Below, one piece after another: positions 7,428-15,061 of a DNA stretch of 30,160 bases (position 1 is the stretch's first letter; every line of letters begins with the position of its first letter). Under the pieces are notes generated by a model, which saw nothing but the letters and a program-made list of their open reading frames with translations, was not told the origin of the DNA and did no database searches. The stretch is from Lachnospiraceae bacterium UBA1759. GTDB taxonomy: Bacteria; Bacillota; Clostridia; Lachnospirales; Lachnospiraceae. The DNA lies in assembly GCA_002315555.1 (NCBI GenBank), contig DCHF01000010.1:1-30160 (forward strand), in the 5' to 3' direction. Position numbers and translations under genes: made by a program.

Positions 7428-9026
7428 ATGAAGTGTTTTGATCTTGATGAATATTTACTGCCCGGAATTCCGGCATGTACCTTCGGCCGGATGTCCGATA
7501 CCGTTTACGATGCCGGCGTGGGCCTTCATGATGTACGTTCCTACGGGGACCCGGAGGCGATTCCGTTCTTTTCGAAGAACATCGGAGAAGAGCAGTGCTT
7601 TGAACCGGTGGACCTTCTGCACGGCCCGGTGCCGATGACGGAAGCCGATTTCCTTCAGCGCATCACGGCGTTTGACCGTTTGAACGGCGATTATCATTAC
7701 CAGTATTGCAGCGACGCTGCCTCGGTCCGGCTGTTTTACCGAATGCGCATGGTGAATCTTTTCTGGAAAAACGGGACTGCATGGGCGGAGTTTCCGGACG
7801 ATTACATGCCGAGCGGTGAAGTCGTCCCGCACGCGGTGGAGCGCACGGTGACGGAGATCTCCGGCGCGGATTTCGAGAACTACTGCGAAAGCCTTAAAAT
7901 GGCCGGTTTTGAGCAGGTGTTTGAGAATGCCATGGAGAATAACACGATGTACGAATTTGCGGTAAAAACCGCGGATTTTGAGGCGGGAGAGCGGCATCGG
8001 CCCGCATTCCTCCATGCTTTTTTCTGCGGGAACACGCAGGTGGCCCGTTTTGTGCTGGATGAGGTGAGTGATGCGATCTCTGCCATTGACGACGGAAGTG
8101 CCCCGGACGGCAGCCGGACGGAATTCTGGCAGTACGCGCTTCCGTATTCCAAAAACCGTACGGGCTTTACAATGGACTGCGGTATGTGCTACGTCCTGCG
8201 TCTGGATGACGGTTCGCTGTTCATGATCGACGGCGGCGAGTACGAACAGTGCTCGGAGAAGACCACGAATGCCCTGTGGAAGCTGATGCACGACATTACG
8301 GGAACGCCGGAGGGCGGTGTGATCCGCATTGCAGGCTGGTTCGGAACGCACGCGCATGACGACCACATGGACATGTTCGCACATCTTTTACGACTGCATC
8401 ACGACGGGATCCGGCTGGAGCGCATGCTGTTCAATTATCCGGACTGCAGTGTGTACGAGTGGTCCGCGCAGGGGCATCTGATGATCAACCGTGTGCGGAA
8501 ATATTATCCGGATGTGAAGATGCGCAAGCTGCACATCGGCGACCGGTTCATGCTGGGCGGTGTGCGGTTCACGGTGCTGCAGACGCACGAGGACGATACC
8601 GGCGCGCGGGGCGATGAGAACATCGGCGGATTCAATGACACCTCCACAGTCTTAAAGATCGAAGCGGGAGACGGCAGTGTGCTGATCCTGGGCGATGTGG
8701 ACAATGAATCCGAACGTCTGCTGCTTGAAAAATATACGGAAAAGACGCTGCACGCGGACGTGGTCCAGGCGGCGCATCACATGATCAATAAACTCCGGTA
8801 CCTCTATGATGTGGTGAAGGCAGACTATGCGGTCGTTCCGCAAACGGAGCGCTGCCGCACGAATCACGATCATGAAAACTACGAGCAGGCGGCACGCACC
8901 GTTCCGTACGACCATTTCTATTTCGCACAGAACGGCACCGACGGCTTCCGCGTGGAAAACGGCGGAATGAAGCCCTTCGCACACCGCGCGCCGGAGAATT
9001 CGGTGTATGACGGAAGTCCGCTTTAA
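7428..9026 (+). CDS. Large metallo-beta-lactamase-fold hydrolase, substrate unknown
   Basis: A 532-residue protein without signal peptide. The C-terminal half (about 247-510) is a metallo-beta-lactamase fold. It shows a core start (CGMCYVLRLDDGSLFMIDGG), the metal motif His308-x-His310-x-Asp312-His313 (GTHAHDDHMD), ILGDVDNES with the bridging Asp, and QAAHHM as the third His motif. The N-terminal about 245 residues are not a domain I recognise, so the protein is about twice the length of a minimal enzyme of this fold. The fold covers many hydrolases (nucleases, glyoxalases, lactonases, phosphodiesterases), so no reaction is claimed. The ATG at 7428 has AAAAGGAGAG just upstream. The GNAT gene starts 54 bases after it, probably in the same transcript. 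Confidence 0.75.
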   Translation: MKCFDLDEYLLPGIPACTFGRMSDTVYDAGVGLHDVRSYGDPEAIPFFSKNIGEEQCFEPVDLLHGPVPMTEADFLQRITAFDRLNGDYHYQYCSDAASVRLFYRMRMVNLFWKNGTAWAEFPDDYMPSGEVVPHAVERTVTEISGADFENYCESLKMAGFEQVFENAMENNTMYEFAVKTADFEAGERHRPAFLHAFFCGNTQVARFVLDEVSDAISAIDDGSAPDGSRTEFWQYALPYSKNRTGFTMDCGMCYVLRLDDGSLFMIDGGEYEQCSEKTTNALWKLMHDITGTPEGGVIRIAGWFGTHAHDDHMDMFAHLLRLHHDGIRLERMLFNYPDCSVYEWSAQGHLMINRVRKYYPDVKMRKLHIGDRFMLGGVRFTVLQTHEDDTGARGDENIGGFNDTSTVLKIEAGDGSVLILGDVDNESERLLLEKYTEKTLHADVVQAAHHMINKLRYLYDVVKADYAVVPQTERCRTNHDHENYEQAARTVPYDHFYFAQNGTDGFRVENGGMKPFAHRAPENSVYDGSPL

Positions 9027-9080
9027 GGACTCGTTTCGAACGGAAAACACGATTTTACAAGTGATCTACAGGAGGCTACT

Positions 9081-9563
9081 ATGCTGATCCGCACCGCAAC
9101 CTTACAGGACCTGGATGCCGTCTCCATGGTGGAGGCGGAATGCTTTCCCGAAACGGAGGCTGCCACCCGGGCCGATTTTGAGCAACGACTGACGTATTAT
9201 CCCGACCACTTCTGGCTCCTTTTTGATGATGAAAAACTGATTGCTTTTGTGGACGGTTTTGTGACGGACCTTCCGGACCTCACGGATGAAATGTACGAAA
9301 AAGCGGAGATGCATAACGAAAACGGCGCATGGCAGATGATCTTCGGAGTCAATACGGTCCCCGCGGAACGAAAAAAGGGCTATGCGGGCCGGCTACTCAC
9401 GCGGGCCATCGCGGATGCGCGCGCACAGGGCCGGAAAGGCCTGGTACTGACCTGCAAGGACCGGCTGGTTCGGTATTATGCGAAGTTCGGTTTTGTGAAC
9501 GAAGGCGTGTCGGAATCGGTACACGGAAATGTGACCTGGTATCAGATGCGGCTCACGTTTTGA
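9081..9563 (+). CDS. GNAT family N-acetyltransferase
   Basis: A 160-residue single-domain protein, a normal length for the GNAT fold. Acetyl-CoA binding is indicated by motif A (VNTVPAERKKGYAGRLLTRAI, about residues 91-111, with the R/KxxGxA pyrophosphate loop). Motif B-like sequence GLVLTCKDRLVRYYAKFGFVNEG follows. The pattern is reminiscent of the aralkylamine/serotonin N-acetyltransferase-like branch, but the acceptor cannot be named. The start is supported by AGGAGG at 9069-9074. It lies 54 bases after the metallo-beta-lactamase-fold gene and 12 bases before the next gene, so the three are probably co-transcribed. Confidence 0.87.
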   Translation: MLIRTATLQDLDAVSMVEAECFPETEAATRADFEQRLTYYPDHFWLLFDDEKLIAFVDGFVTDLPDLTDEMYEKAEMHNENGAWQMIFGVNTVPAERKKGYAGRLLTRAIADARAQGRKGLVLTCKDRLVRYYAKFGFVNEGVSESVHGNVTWYQMRLTF

Positions 9564-9575
9564 CCGGAGGCGACC

Positions 9576-10379
9576 ATGGAAAACGATATGACCTATGACA
9601 AAAAGAAAATGCGGAAATACGTGCTCCGCCTGATCCTCCGGATCCTGCGGGTCGCGGCCGTTCTGGAACTTCTTGCGCTGATCCTGTACTCCTTTGCGGC
9701 GTATTTCACCGGCTTTACCTTTATTTTCAACACGACCTACGGCTGGCCGGCCGTATGGGACACGTTCCTGATCTACGGCATGATCTTATCGCCGCTCCAT
9801 CTTGCGTCGATCGGAATTCTGACCGGCTTTTCGATCTACTTTAAAAAGACCCGCGGAAAGTATGATCCGGAAGAGGAGAAGCGGTATCTTAAGCGCATCG
9901 GAAAAGCGCTGATCCTCCCGGGGATCATCGTGGCCGCCCTGGTGCTTCTGATCCTCCTTGCGGATTATGTGATCGAAGGGACGATGACCGGCGCAAAACT
10001 CATGGTCCGGCTCGGATACGGCGAAAAGGCCCCGAATGTGTACCGGGCCGCAGCTTATACCGAGTATGAAGACGTGTTCATCGTGGAGAAGAACGGAGAA
10101 ACGGTCTACCTGAAGGGTAAGGAGGGGGACCTTTCGGACCTGGAGTTTTTGAATGATCTGTACTACATCAAGTACTTTTATTCGGAAACGCCGGAGGAGG
10201 AGCTTCCGGACATGACCGGCGCGGACCGGTATCTGTTCATGGACCGGGACGGGATCTATATCGGCATGTATACGGTGAAGGGCGATGATCTTTTATACAG
10301 CGAGATGATCGGCGATCCGTACGAAGAGGACTATTACGGCGATTTTGTGCGGTACCTGGTGCGGGTGAAGGAGCAGTAA
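9576..10379 (+). CDS. Predicted membrane protein with a C-terminal soluble domain
   Basis: A 267-residue protein that I do not recognise. A basic N-terminus (KKKMRKYVLR) is followed by three hydrophobic segments (about 23-47, 60-88 and 110-135). A polar C-terminal domain of about 120 residues then follows, rich in Tyr, Asp and Glu (YTEYEDVFIVEKNGETVYLKG, YGDFVRYLVRVKEQ). The start has GGAGG at 9566-9570, six bases before ATG. Only 12 bases separate it from the GNAT gene. A perfect hairpin terminator follows about 85 bases after the stop; the stretch 10380-10464 shows no gene. Confidence 0.75.
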   Translation: MENDMTYDKKKMRKYVLRLILRILRVAAVLELLALILYSFAAYFTGFTFIFNTTYGWPAVWDTFLIYGMILSPLHLASIGILTGFSIYFKKTRGKYDPEEEKRYLKRIGKALILPGIIVAALVLLILLADYVIEGTMTGAKLMVRLGYGEKAPNVYRAAAYTEYEDVFIVEKNGETVYLKGKEGDLSDLEFLNDLYYIKYFYSETPEEELPDMTGADRYLFMDRDGIYIGMYTVKGDDLLYSEMIGDPYEEDYYGDFVRYLVRVKEQ

Positions 10380-10464
10380 GCTTTGCCGCAGGAGAAGAAC
10401 GGGCGGTATCATTTACGGAATTTGCGCCGGAATAAAGTGTCGGAAATGGGACAGGAAAAAAGAT

Positions 10465-10504
10465 AAAATGAGGCAGCAGGGTGAAGGGCCCGCTGCCTCA
10501 TTTT
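10465..10504. terminator. Rho-independent terminator before the SOS operon
   Basis: AAAATGAGGCAGC (10465-10477) pairs perfectly over 13 bp with its complement at 10492-10504, around a 14-base loop, and runs into T at 10501-10505. It separates the membrane-protein gene from the dinB promoter, which begins 16 bases later. Confidence 0.85.
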
Positions 10505-10519
10505 TATGCATTTTCACCC

Positions 10520-10548
10520 TTGACATGCACGGAAACGCGCATTATAAT
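10520..10548 (+). promoter_or_regulatory. Perfect-consensus sigma-A promoter of the SOS operon
   Basis: TTGACA (10520-10525), a 17-base spacer and TATAAT (10543-10548) match the consensus exactly. So strong a promoter would need tight repression, supplied by the LexA boxes right after the -10 element. Confidence 0.9.
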
Positions 10549-10550
10549 AT

Positions 10551-10576
10551 CGAACATAAGTTCGAACAAACGTTCG
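10551..10576 (+). promoter_or_regulatory. Two overlapping LexA (SOS) boxes
   Basis: CGAACATAAGTTCG (10551-10564) and CGAACAAACGTTCG (10563-10576) both match the Gram-positive SOS box CGAAC-N4-GTTCG and share two bases. They cover the expected transcription start, two bases after the -10 box, where bound LexA would block RNA polymerase. Induction by DNA damage is inferred from the sites. Confidence 0.92.
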
Positions 10577-10641
10577 CACAAAGGTGCGTAGACGGACGGA
10601 ATACGGAACGGACCGGATCCGGAAAGGAGTCCAAAAAGATC

Positions 10642-11889
10642 ATGGACCGTGTGATCCTTCACAGCGATGCCAATTGTTTTTATGCCAGTGTGGAGATGCT
10701 GCACCGGCCGGAGCTTCGGAACGTGCCGATGGCTGTGGGCGGGGATCCGGCGGCGCGGCACGGCATCGTGCTGACGGCGAATTATCCCGCAAAACGTCGC
10801 GGGGTGAAGACCGGAATGGCCCTCTGGCAGGCGCGGGAGGTTTGCCCGGAAATTCAATTTACGTCGCCGCGAATGGACCTGTATCTCCGCTTTTCCGCCA
10901 TGCTGCGGGAAATGTACGGCGAGTACACGGACCGGATCGAGCCCTTCGGCTGTGATGAAGCCTGGCTCGATGTGACGGAGAGCGCGAATATCAAGGGCGA
11001 CGGGGAAAAGATCGCGAACGAGCTGAACCGCAGGATCCGGGAGGAGCTTGGGATCACGGTGTCCGTGGGGGTGTCGTACAACAAGATCTTCGCAAAGCTC
11101 GGGTCGGATTATAAGAAGCCGGATGCGGTGACCACGATGTACCGGGAGGAGTTCCGCGGGAAGATCTGGCGCCTGCCGGCATCGGATCTTCTGTATGTGG
11201 GCCCCAGCACGAAGCGGAAGCTTCATAAGCTGGGGATCGTGACCATCGGCGGGATCGCGGAAACGGATCCGCTGATCTTAGAGCGGCACCTCGGAAAAAT
11301 GGGGACTATTCTGTGGGGATTTGCGAACGGGTATGATACCTCGCCGGTACGCGTGGAAAATACGCATGCGGTGATCAAGTCCATCGGAAACAGCGTGACC
11401 ACGCCGCGTGATCTTCTGAATGAGGAGGACGTGAAGCTCGTCCTGTACGTGCTTTCGGAAAGTGTGGCCTCGCGGCTGAAAAAGAACGGCTTCCGGTGCC
11501 GGGTAGTGGAGATCTCCGTGCGGGACAACGGCCTGTTTTCCTTTACGCGGCAGAAAAAACTGGAGCAGTCCACGGACATCGTGCGGGAGATCGCAGAGAA
11601 TGCGATGGCGCTTTTCCGGGCAAATTACAGCTGGAAGGCGCCCATCCGGTCCATCGGCGTGCGCGGCGCGGATCTGGTGACCGCGGAATTTTCCGACCAG
11701 CTGTCGCTGTTTTCCGATCCGGAATACCGGAGGAAGCAGCACCGGGCCGATGCGGCCGTCGATGACCTCCGCCGCCGCTTCGGGTTTTACAGCGTGCAGC
11801 GCGGCATCATGCTGACGGACGGGGCCTTGTCCCACATCGATGCGGAGGAGGACCATACGGTGCATCCGCAGGGGTATTTCGGTCAGTAA
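10642..11889 (+). CDS. dinB: Y-family DNA polymerase (DNA polymerase IV type)
   Basis: A 415-residue translesion polymerase. Palm motifs: HSDANCFYASVE with catalytic Asp9 and the likely steric-gate Tyr14, and GCDEAWLDVT with Asp105-Glu106. SVGVSYNKIFAKLGSDYKKPD is the conserved family stretch near 140-165, followed by the helix-hairpin-helix region (LLYVGPSTKRKLHKLGIVTIGGIA). The little-finger domain fills about 230-350. Residues 353-357 are QLSLF, a near-perfect beta-clamp binding motif. The ATG at 10642 has AAAGGAGT at 10623-10630. In-frame sequence upstream runs through the promoter and operators and cannot be coding. It is controlled by the two LexA boxes at 10551-10576 and followed after 30 bases by a small gene in the same operon. 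Confidence 0.94.
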   Translation: MDRVILHSDANCFYASVEMLHRPELRNVPMAVGGDPAARHGIVLTANYPAKRRGVKTGMALWQAREVCPEIQFTSPRMDLYLRFSAMLREMYGEYTDRIEPFGCDEAWLDVTESANIKGDGEKIANELNRRIREELGITVSVGVSYNKIFAKLGSDYKKPDAVTTMYREEFRGKIWRLPASDLLYVGPSTKRKLHKLGIVTIGGIAETDPLILERHLGKMGTILWGFANGYDTSPVRVENTHAVIKSIGNSVTTPRDLLNEEDVKLVLYVLSESVASRLKKNGFRCRVVEISVRDNGLFSFTRQKKLEQSTDIVREIAENAMALFRANYSWKAPIRSIGVRGADLVTAEFSDQLSLFSDPEYRRKQHRADAAVDDLRRRFGFYSVQRGIMLTDGALSHIDAEEDHTVHPQGYFGQ

Positions 11890-11919
11890 ATACTGGAAAT
11901 TCAAGGAAAGGAGCTGTGA

Positions 11920-12183
11920 ATGGTAAGTTCATATTCATATAAGGTCTATGTGGAAGTGATGGCGGTCTTCACGCCGGAAGGGCGGCTGATCCCGAAGACC
12001 ATCACCTGGGAGGACGGGCATGTGTATCTGATCGACCGCGTGACCGATGTCCGCCGCGCCTGTTCGCTGAAGGCCGGCGGAACGGGGCTCCGCTACACCT
12101 GCCTGATCTCCGGAAAGACCACGCATCTGTTCTACGAGGATGACAACAAATGGTTCGTGGAGAGAAAATCGGCGGCGGTATGA
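11920..12183 (+). CDS. Small protein co-transcribed with dinB, function unknown
   Basis: An 87-residue soluble protein, probably all-beta (VYVEVMAVFTPEGRLIPKTITWEDGHVYLIDRV) with a C-terminal strand LFYEDDNKWFVE. The start has AAGGAAAGGAG a few bases upstream. No promoter or terminator separates it from dinB, so it should be induced with it. I do not recognise the family. The size, beta-rich pattern and place next to a translesion polymerase recall the small DUF6504-type proteins beside SOS polymerases in Actinobacteria, but I cannot claim homology. After the stop, GCCGGC repeats at 12192-12197 and 12214-12219 could pair but lack a T run. Confidence 0.78.
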   Translation: MVSSYSYKVYVEVMAVFTPEGRLIPKTITWEDGHVYLIDRVTDVRRACSLKAGGTGLRYTCLISGKTTHLFYEDDNKWFVERKSAAV

Positions 12184-12238
12184 CGGAAACGGCCGGCAAA
12201 ATGAGCGGCAAAAGCCGGCGGACGGCGCGGAAAACGCA

Positions 12239-12267
12239 TTGAATCCGCGGTGCTGTTATGGTATAAT
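12239..12267 (+). promoter_or_regulatory. Predicted promoter of the aroK-like gene and EamA gene
   Basis: TTGAAT (12239-12244), a 17-base spacer and TATAAT (12262-12267). It lies 57 bases before the kinase start. Confidence 0.72.
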
Positions 12268-12323
12268 TCCTACGTTTATTTGAATCAACAGTACGATACT
12301 TACGGGTAAAGGAAGCAGACAGC

Positions 12324-12836
12324 ATGAAGAACAATAACATCGTCCTGATCGGCATGCCGGGCGTTGGAAAGAGCACGGCGGGCGTTATTCTGGCCAAGGT
12401 CATGGGCTATCAGTTTACGGATTCGGATCTTGTGATCCAGAAGCAGGAAGGCCGTCTTTTGAAGGATATCATCGCAGCGGAGGGCGTGGACGGGTTCATC
12501 GCCGTGGAAAACCGCGTGAATGCGTCGCTCGAGGCACAGGATTCGGTCATCGCGACGGGCGGCAGCGTAATCTACGGGGAAGAGGCCATGGCGCATCTGA
12601 AGGCGATCGGCACGGTCGTTTATCTGAAGGTGCCGTATGAAATCATTGACAAACGACTTTCGGACATCCGCGGACGCGGCGTGACACTGCGTGACGGCCA
12701 GACGTTAAAGGACCTTTACGAGGAGCGCGCTCCGCTCTATGAAAAATACGCGGACATCACGGTGGAAGAGGCCGGGCTTTCCATTGAGGAAACGGTGGCG
12801 GAAATCGAGGCGCAGCTTGCGGAACGGAGCCGGTAA
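12324..12836 (+). CDS. Shikimate kinase-like P-loop kinase
   Basis: A 170-residue cytoplasmic kinase with shikimate-kinase architecture. It has the Walker A GMPGVGKST (10-18), DSD (Asp33, Asp35), an SVIATGGS loop (about 75-82), a lid region with RGRGV, and ERAPLYEKYAD near the C-terminus carrying the late substrate-site Arg. Two canonical features differ: the FRxxE Arg that holds the shikimate carboxylate is replaced in GFIAVENRV, and the GGG loop reads GGS. Many Clostridia carry proteins of this pattern annotated as shikimate kinase. The altered site leaves room for another small-molecule substrate, so I give no gene symbol. The start has AAAGGAAG 10-11 bases upstream. The stop codon directly abuts the next gene's GTG. 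Confidence 0.8.
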   Translation: MKNNNIVLIGMPGVGKSTAGVILAKVMGYQFTDSDLVIQKQEGRLLKDIIAAEGVDGFIAVENRVNASLEAQDSVIATGGSVIYGEEAMAHLKAIGTVVYLKVPYEIIDKRLSDIRGRGVTLRDGQTLKDLYEERAPLYEKYADITVEEAGLSIEETVAEIEAQLAERSR

Positions 12837-13730
12837 GTGAAGATCTTTGAAAGATATCCGTTTATTATGATCACGGTCGGCATTCTGGGAATCTCGCTTT
12901 CATCGATCTTCGTGCGGTACTCGCAGGCACCGTCGCTCGTAACGGCGGCATTCCGTCTTTTGTGGACCGTGCTTCTCATGACGCCGGTGATCTTTTTGAA
13001 GCGGGAGACGCGTAAAGAGCTGCTCCGCACCGGGAAGCGGGAGCTGATCCTTTCCGCAGCAAGCGGCTTGCTTCTGGCCGTTCATTTTGCGACCTGGTTT
13101 GAATCGCTTCGGCGGACTACGGTGGCGGCATCGACGATCATCGTCTGTACGGAGGTGATCTGGGTCGCGCTTATGTACCGCTTTTTCATGAACGGGACGA
13201 TCTGTAAGAATGCCCGGGCAGCGGTGACGATCACACTTTTGGGAAGTGTTCTGATCGCGGTTTCGGATTCCGCCGGCGGGCGGAACGGCCTTTCGGGCGA
13301 TGTCCTCGCCCTGATCGCGGCCATCGCGGTGGCGGGGTACACGATCCTCGGAAAGGAAGTGCGGAAGACGACCGGAACCGCGGTATATACGTACATCGTG
13401 TACGTGTTTGCAGCGGCGGCGCTCACCGGCGCAGCCTTTGCCGCAAAACAGCCCCTGTGGAATTACGGAAGCAGTCCGGTGTACACCGGCTTTTTACTTG
13501 CCGTGGTCTCCACACTTCTCGGACACAGCATCTTCAGCTGGTGCCTGAAGTATTTCTCACCGGCGTTCGTTTCGGCGTCCAAGCTGTGCGAGCCGGTCGT
13601 TGCGGGCATCTTTGCGGCGATCCTGTTTGCGGAGATTCCGGGAGGGCTTGCGATCCTTGGCGGCGTGATCGTTTTAACGGGCGTCGTCCTGTATACGATG
13701 CTGGAGATGAAGACACAGAAAGAAACATAA
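12837..13730 (+). CDS. EamA (DMT superfamily) transporter
   Basis: A 297-residue membrane protein with about ten hydrophobic segments arranged as two EamA repeats (about 10-140 and 150-288). Repeat hallmarks include SLSSIFVRYSQAPSLVTAAFRLLW near the N-terminus and SWCLKYFSPAFVSASKLCEPVVAGIFAAILFAE in the second half. These transporters usually export or import amino acids, sugars or other metabolites; the substrate is unknown. The GTG at 12837 directly follows the TAA of the kinase gene, with GGAG about nine bases upstream inside that gene. An ATG at 12867 would cut into the first helix. Probably translationally coupled to the kinase and ended by the terminator at 13764-13804. Confidence 0.87.
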   Translation: MKIFERYPFIMITVGILGISLSSIFVRYSQAPSLVTAAFRLLWTVLLMTPVIFLKRETRKELLRTGKRELILSAASGLLLAVHFATWFESLRRTTVAASTIIVCTEVIWVALMYRFFMNGTICKNARAAVTITLLGSVLIAVSDSAGGRNGLSGDVLALIAAIAVAGYTILGKEVRKTTGTAVYTYIVYVFAAAALTGAAFAAKQPLWNYGSSPVYTGFLLAVVSTLLGHSIFSWCLKYFSPAFVSASKLCEPVVAGIFAAILFAEIPGGLAILGGVIVLTGVVLYTMLEMKTQKET

Positions 13731-13763
13731 AGAACCGTGATCCGGGGAAGCGGAGAGCGGCGG

Positions 13764-13804
13764 GCATAAAAAAGAACCGGACGGTGTCCGGTTCTTTTTT
13801 ATGC
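13764..13804. terminator. Bidirectional terminator between converging genes
   Basis: A perfect 18-bp inverted repeat (13764-13781 and 13787-13804; core AAGAACCGGA) has an inner C-G pair leaving a GGT loop. T and A runs on both sides suit termination of the EamA gene on plus and the GH43 gene on minus. Confidence 0.9.
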
Positions 13805-13815
13805 ATAAACTGAAA

Positions 13816-14745
13816 TTACGGTGTGATCTCTACGGTGAGGACATCGCCATCGACCGTCATCTTGTCGATTCTCATGGAGCGGGTGTCTTCCGGCTTTTTT
13901 TCTTCATTCATATCACGACCGTGGTAAATGACGTACCACTGACCATCCACCTTGATCACGCTGTTGTGACCGGTGCCTTCGATGAAGTCGTTCGCACAGA
14001 GCAACGGATGGTAGGTGTTTTCATCCGGATACTTGTGCCACTCGAGGTCGCGGAGATCTTCCGGGTCGCCGTGAGCGACTGCGTAGCCGACAAAGTAGGT
14101 CGGACGGCCGTAGGAGGAGCCGCTGTAGTGCAGGAAGTGAGTTGCGCCTTCCTTGAAGTAGAATGCGCCCTCCAGAGTGTGCCAGTGCTGGCCCTGCTTG
14201 AAGCGGTCCTTCATGTAGATCTCTTCGTCAAGCGTCGGACGGACCACGATGACCGGCCTGCCTTCGGCCTCAGTCGGAGAAAGCAGCTTGTCGCAAACGA
14301 TCAGGGTGCCGGCACGTACCGCCTCTTCATCGTTGACGCTGAAGAAGATGTAGTGGCTGCCTTTGTATTCCACGACATGGGAGTCGATGGAGAACGGAGC
14401 GATCAGATCATTCAAGTAAGTGAACGGGCCTTCCGGGGTATCGGCAACGGCGACCTGCATGGTCTGCTGATGCGCGTCTTCACAGCCGGCGGATACGTTG
14501 GAAACGTACATGTAGATCTTTCCGTCGATCTCGATGACGGACGGAGCCCAGTAGGAATCACGGCCTTCGCGGGTGTAGCAGTAGCCGCAGTATTTGAAAT
14601 CATCGGAAAGGGTATCGGATACATACAGCTGCACACCGTTTAAGTGTGTTGCATATACATAATACTTGCCGCCGTGTGCAAAAATAAAGGGATCGGCCTG
14701 ACCGAGCGGCGCCGGGTCATTCACGGCTCTTTTATAAAGCTTCAT
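13816..14745 (-). CDS. Glycoside hydrolase family 43 protein (first of three)
   Basis: A 309-residue five-bladed beta-propeller enzyme without signal peptide, so cytoplasmic. The GH43 triad is visible: general base Asp18 in GQADPF, pKa-modulating Asp121 in SIDSHV and general acid Glu192 in TLEGAF. YWAPS (65-69) and the propeller-core His260 in GTGHNS also fit. GH43 enzymes are mainly beta-xylosidases and alpha-L-arabinofuranosidases; which one is not decided here. The start has AAAGGAG about eight bases upstream. It is divergent from the AraC regulator, with a 316-base control region between them. It belongs with the neighbouring GH43 and ABC genes as an intracellular oligosaccharide-cutting enzyme. 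Confidence 0.9.
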   Translation of the reverse strand: MKLYKRAVNDPAPLGQADPFIFAHGGKYYVYATHLNGVQLYVSDTLSDDFKYCGYCYTREGRDSYWAPSVIEIDGKIYMYVSNVSAGCEDAHQQTMQVAVADTPEGPFTYLNDLIAPFSIDSHVVEYKGSHYIFFSVNDEEAVRAGTLIVCDKLLSPTEAEGRPVIVVRPTLDEEIYMKDRFKQGQHWHTLEGAFYFKEGATHFLHYSGSSYGRPTYFVGYAVAHGDPEDLRDLEWHKYPDENTYHPLLCANDFIEGTGHNSVIKVDGQWYVIYHGRDMNEEKKPEDTRSMRIDKMTVDGDVLTVEITP

Positions 14746-15061
14746 ACAGTACTCCTTTCAAAACTGAATGAATAAAGACATCGGTATAGTATCTTCTATT
14801 TTATATGAAATGGACAGAGCGTCAATGGTAAATAAAAATACAAACGGGTATATTTTACGAAACCGTGTGAAATGTCATGTGTGTTATTTAATTTGCGATG
14901 ATGGGACAAAATAGTGCAAAAAAGCATAATTATGCACAATAATATGGAAGAATGCAGAGATGTAAATTATATTATACAAGAAAATACTATTTTTACAAAT
15001 TTTCGGAACGGAATAACACTGATATTATGTTCAATAACATCAATCAGAAGAGAGGTGCGTT
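14746..15061. promoter_or_regulatory. AT-rich control region between divergent GH43 and araC-type genes
   Basis: No gene is seen here. The region is clearly more AT-rich than its surroundings. It holds the minus-strand promoter (14798-14825), a perfect 12-base palindrome GCATAATTATGC (14924-14935) and an element at 14965-14984 that is repeated before the sugar-binding protein gene. A small hairpin, ATGTT-CAAT-AACAT (15027-15040), lies just before the araC ribosome site. A TATTAT -10-like box lies at 14970-14975 without a good -35, as expected of an activator-dependent promoter. Binding by the AraC-type protein is inferred. Confidence 0.5.
14798..14825 (-). promoter_or_regulatory. Predicted promoter of the minus-strand GH43 gene
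   Basis: On the minus strand TTGACG (14825-14820) and TAAAAT (14803-14798) are separated by 16 bases. Transcription would start about 45 bases before the GH43 start codon. Confidence 0.5.

Noticed and set aside
12192..12219. GCCGGC pair after the SOS operon as a terminator
   Set aside because: The 6-bp stem has a 16-base loop and no T run after it, so it is not a convincing intrinsic terminator.
13801..14643. Plus-strand frame of 280 codons opposite the first GH43 gene
   Set aside because: It starts within the terminator and is antisense to a GH43 gene with an intact catalytic triad.
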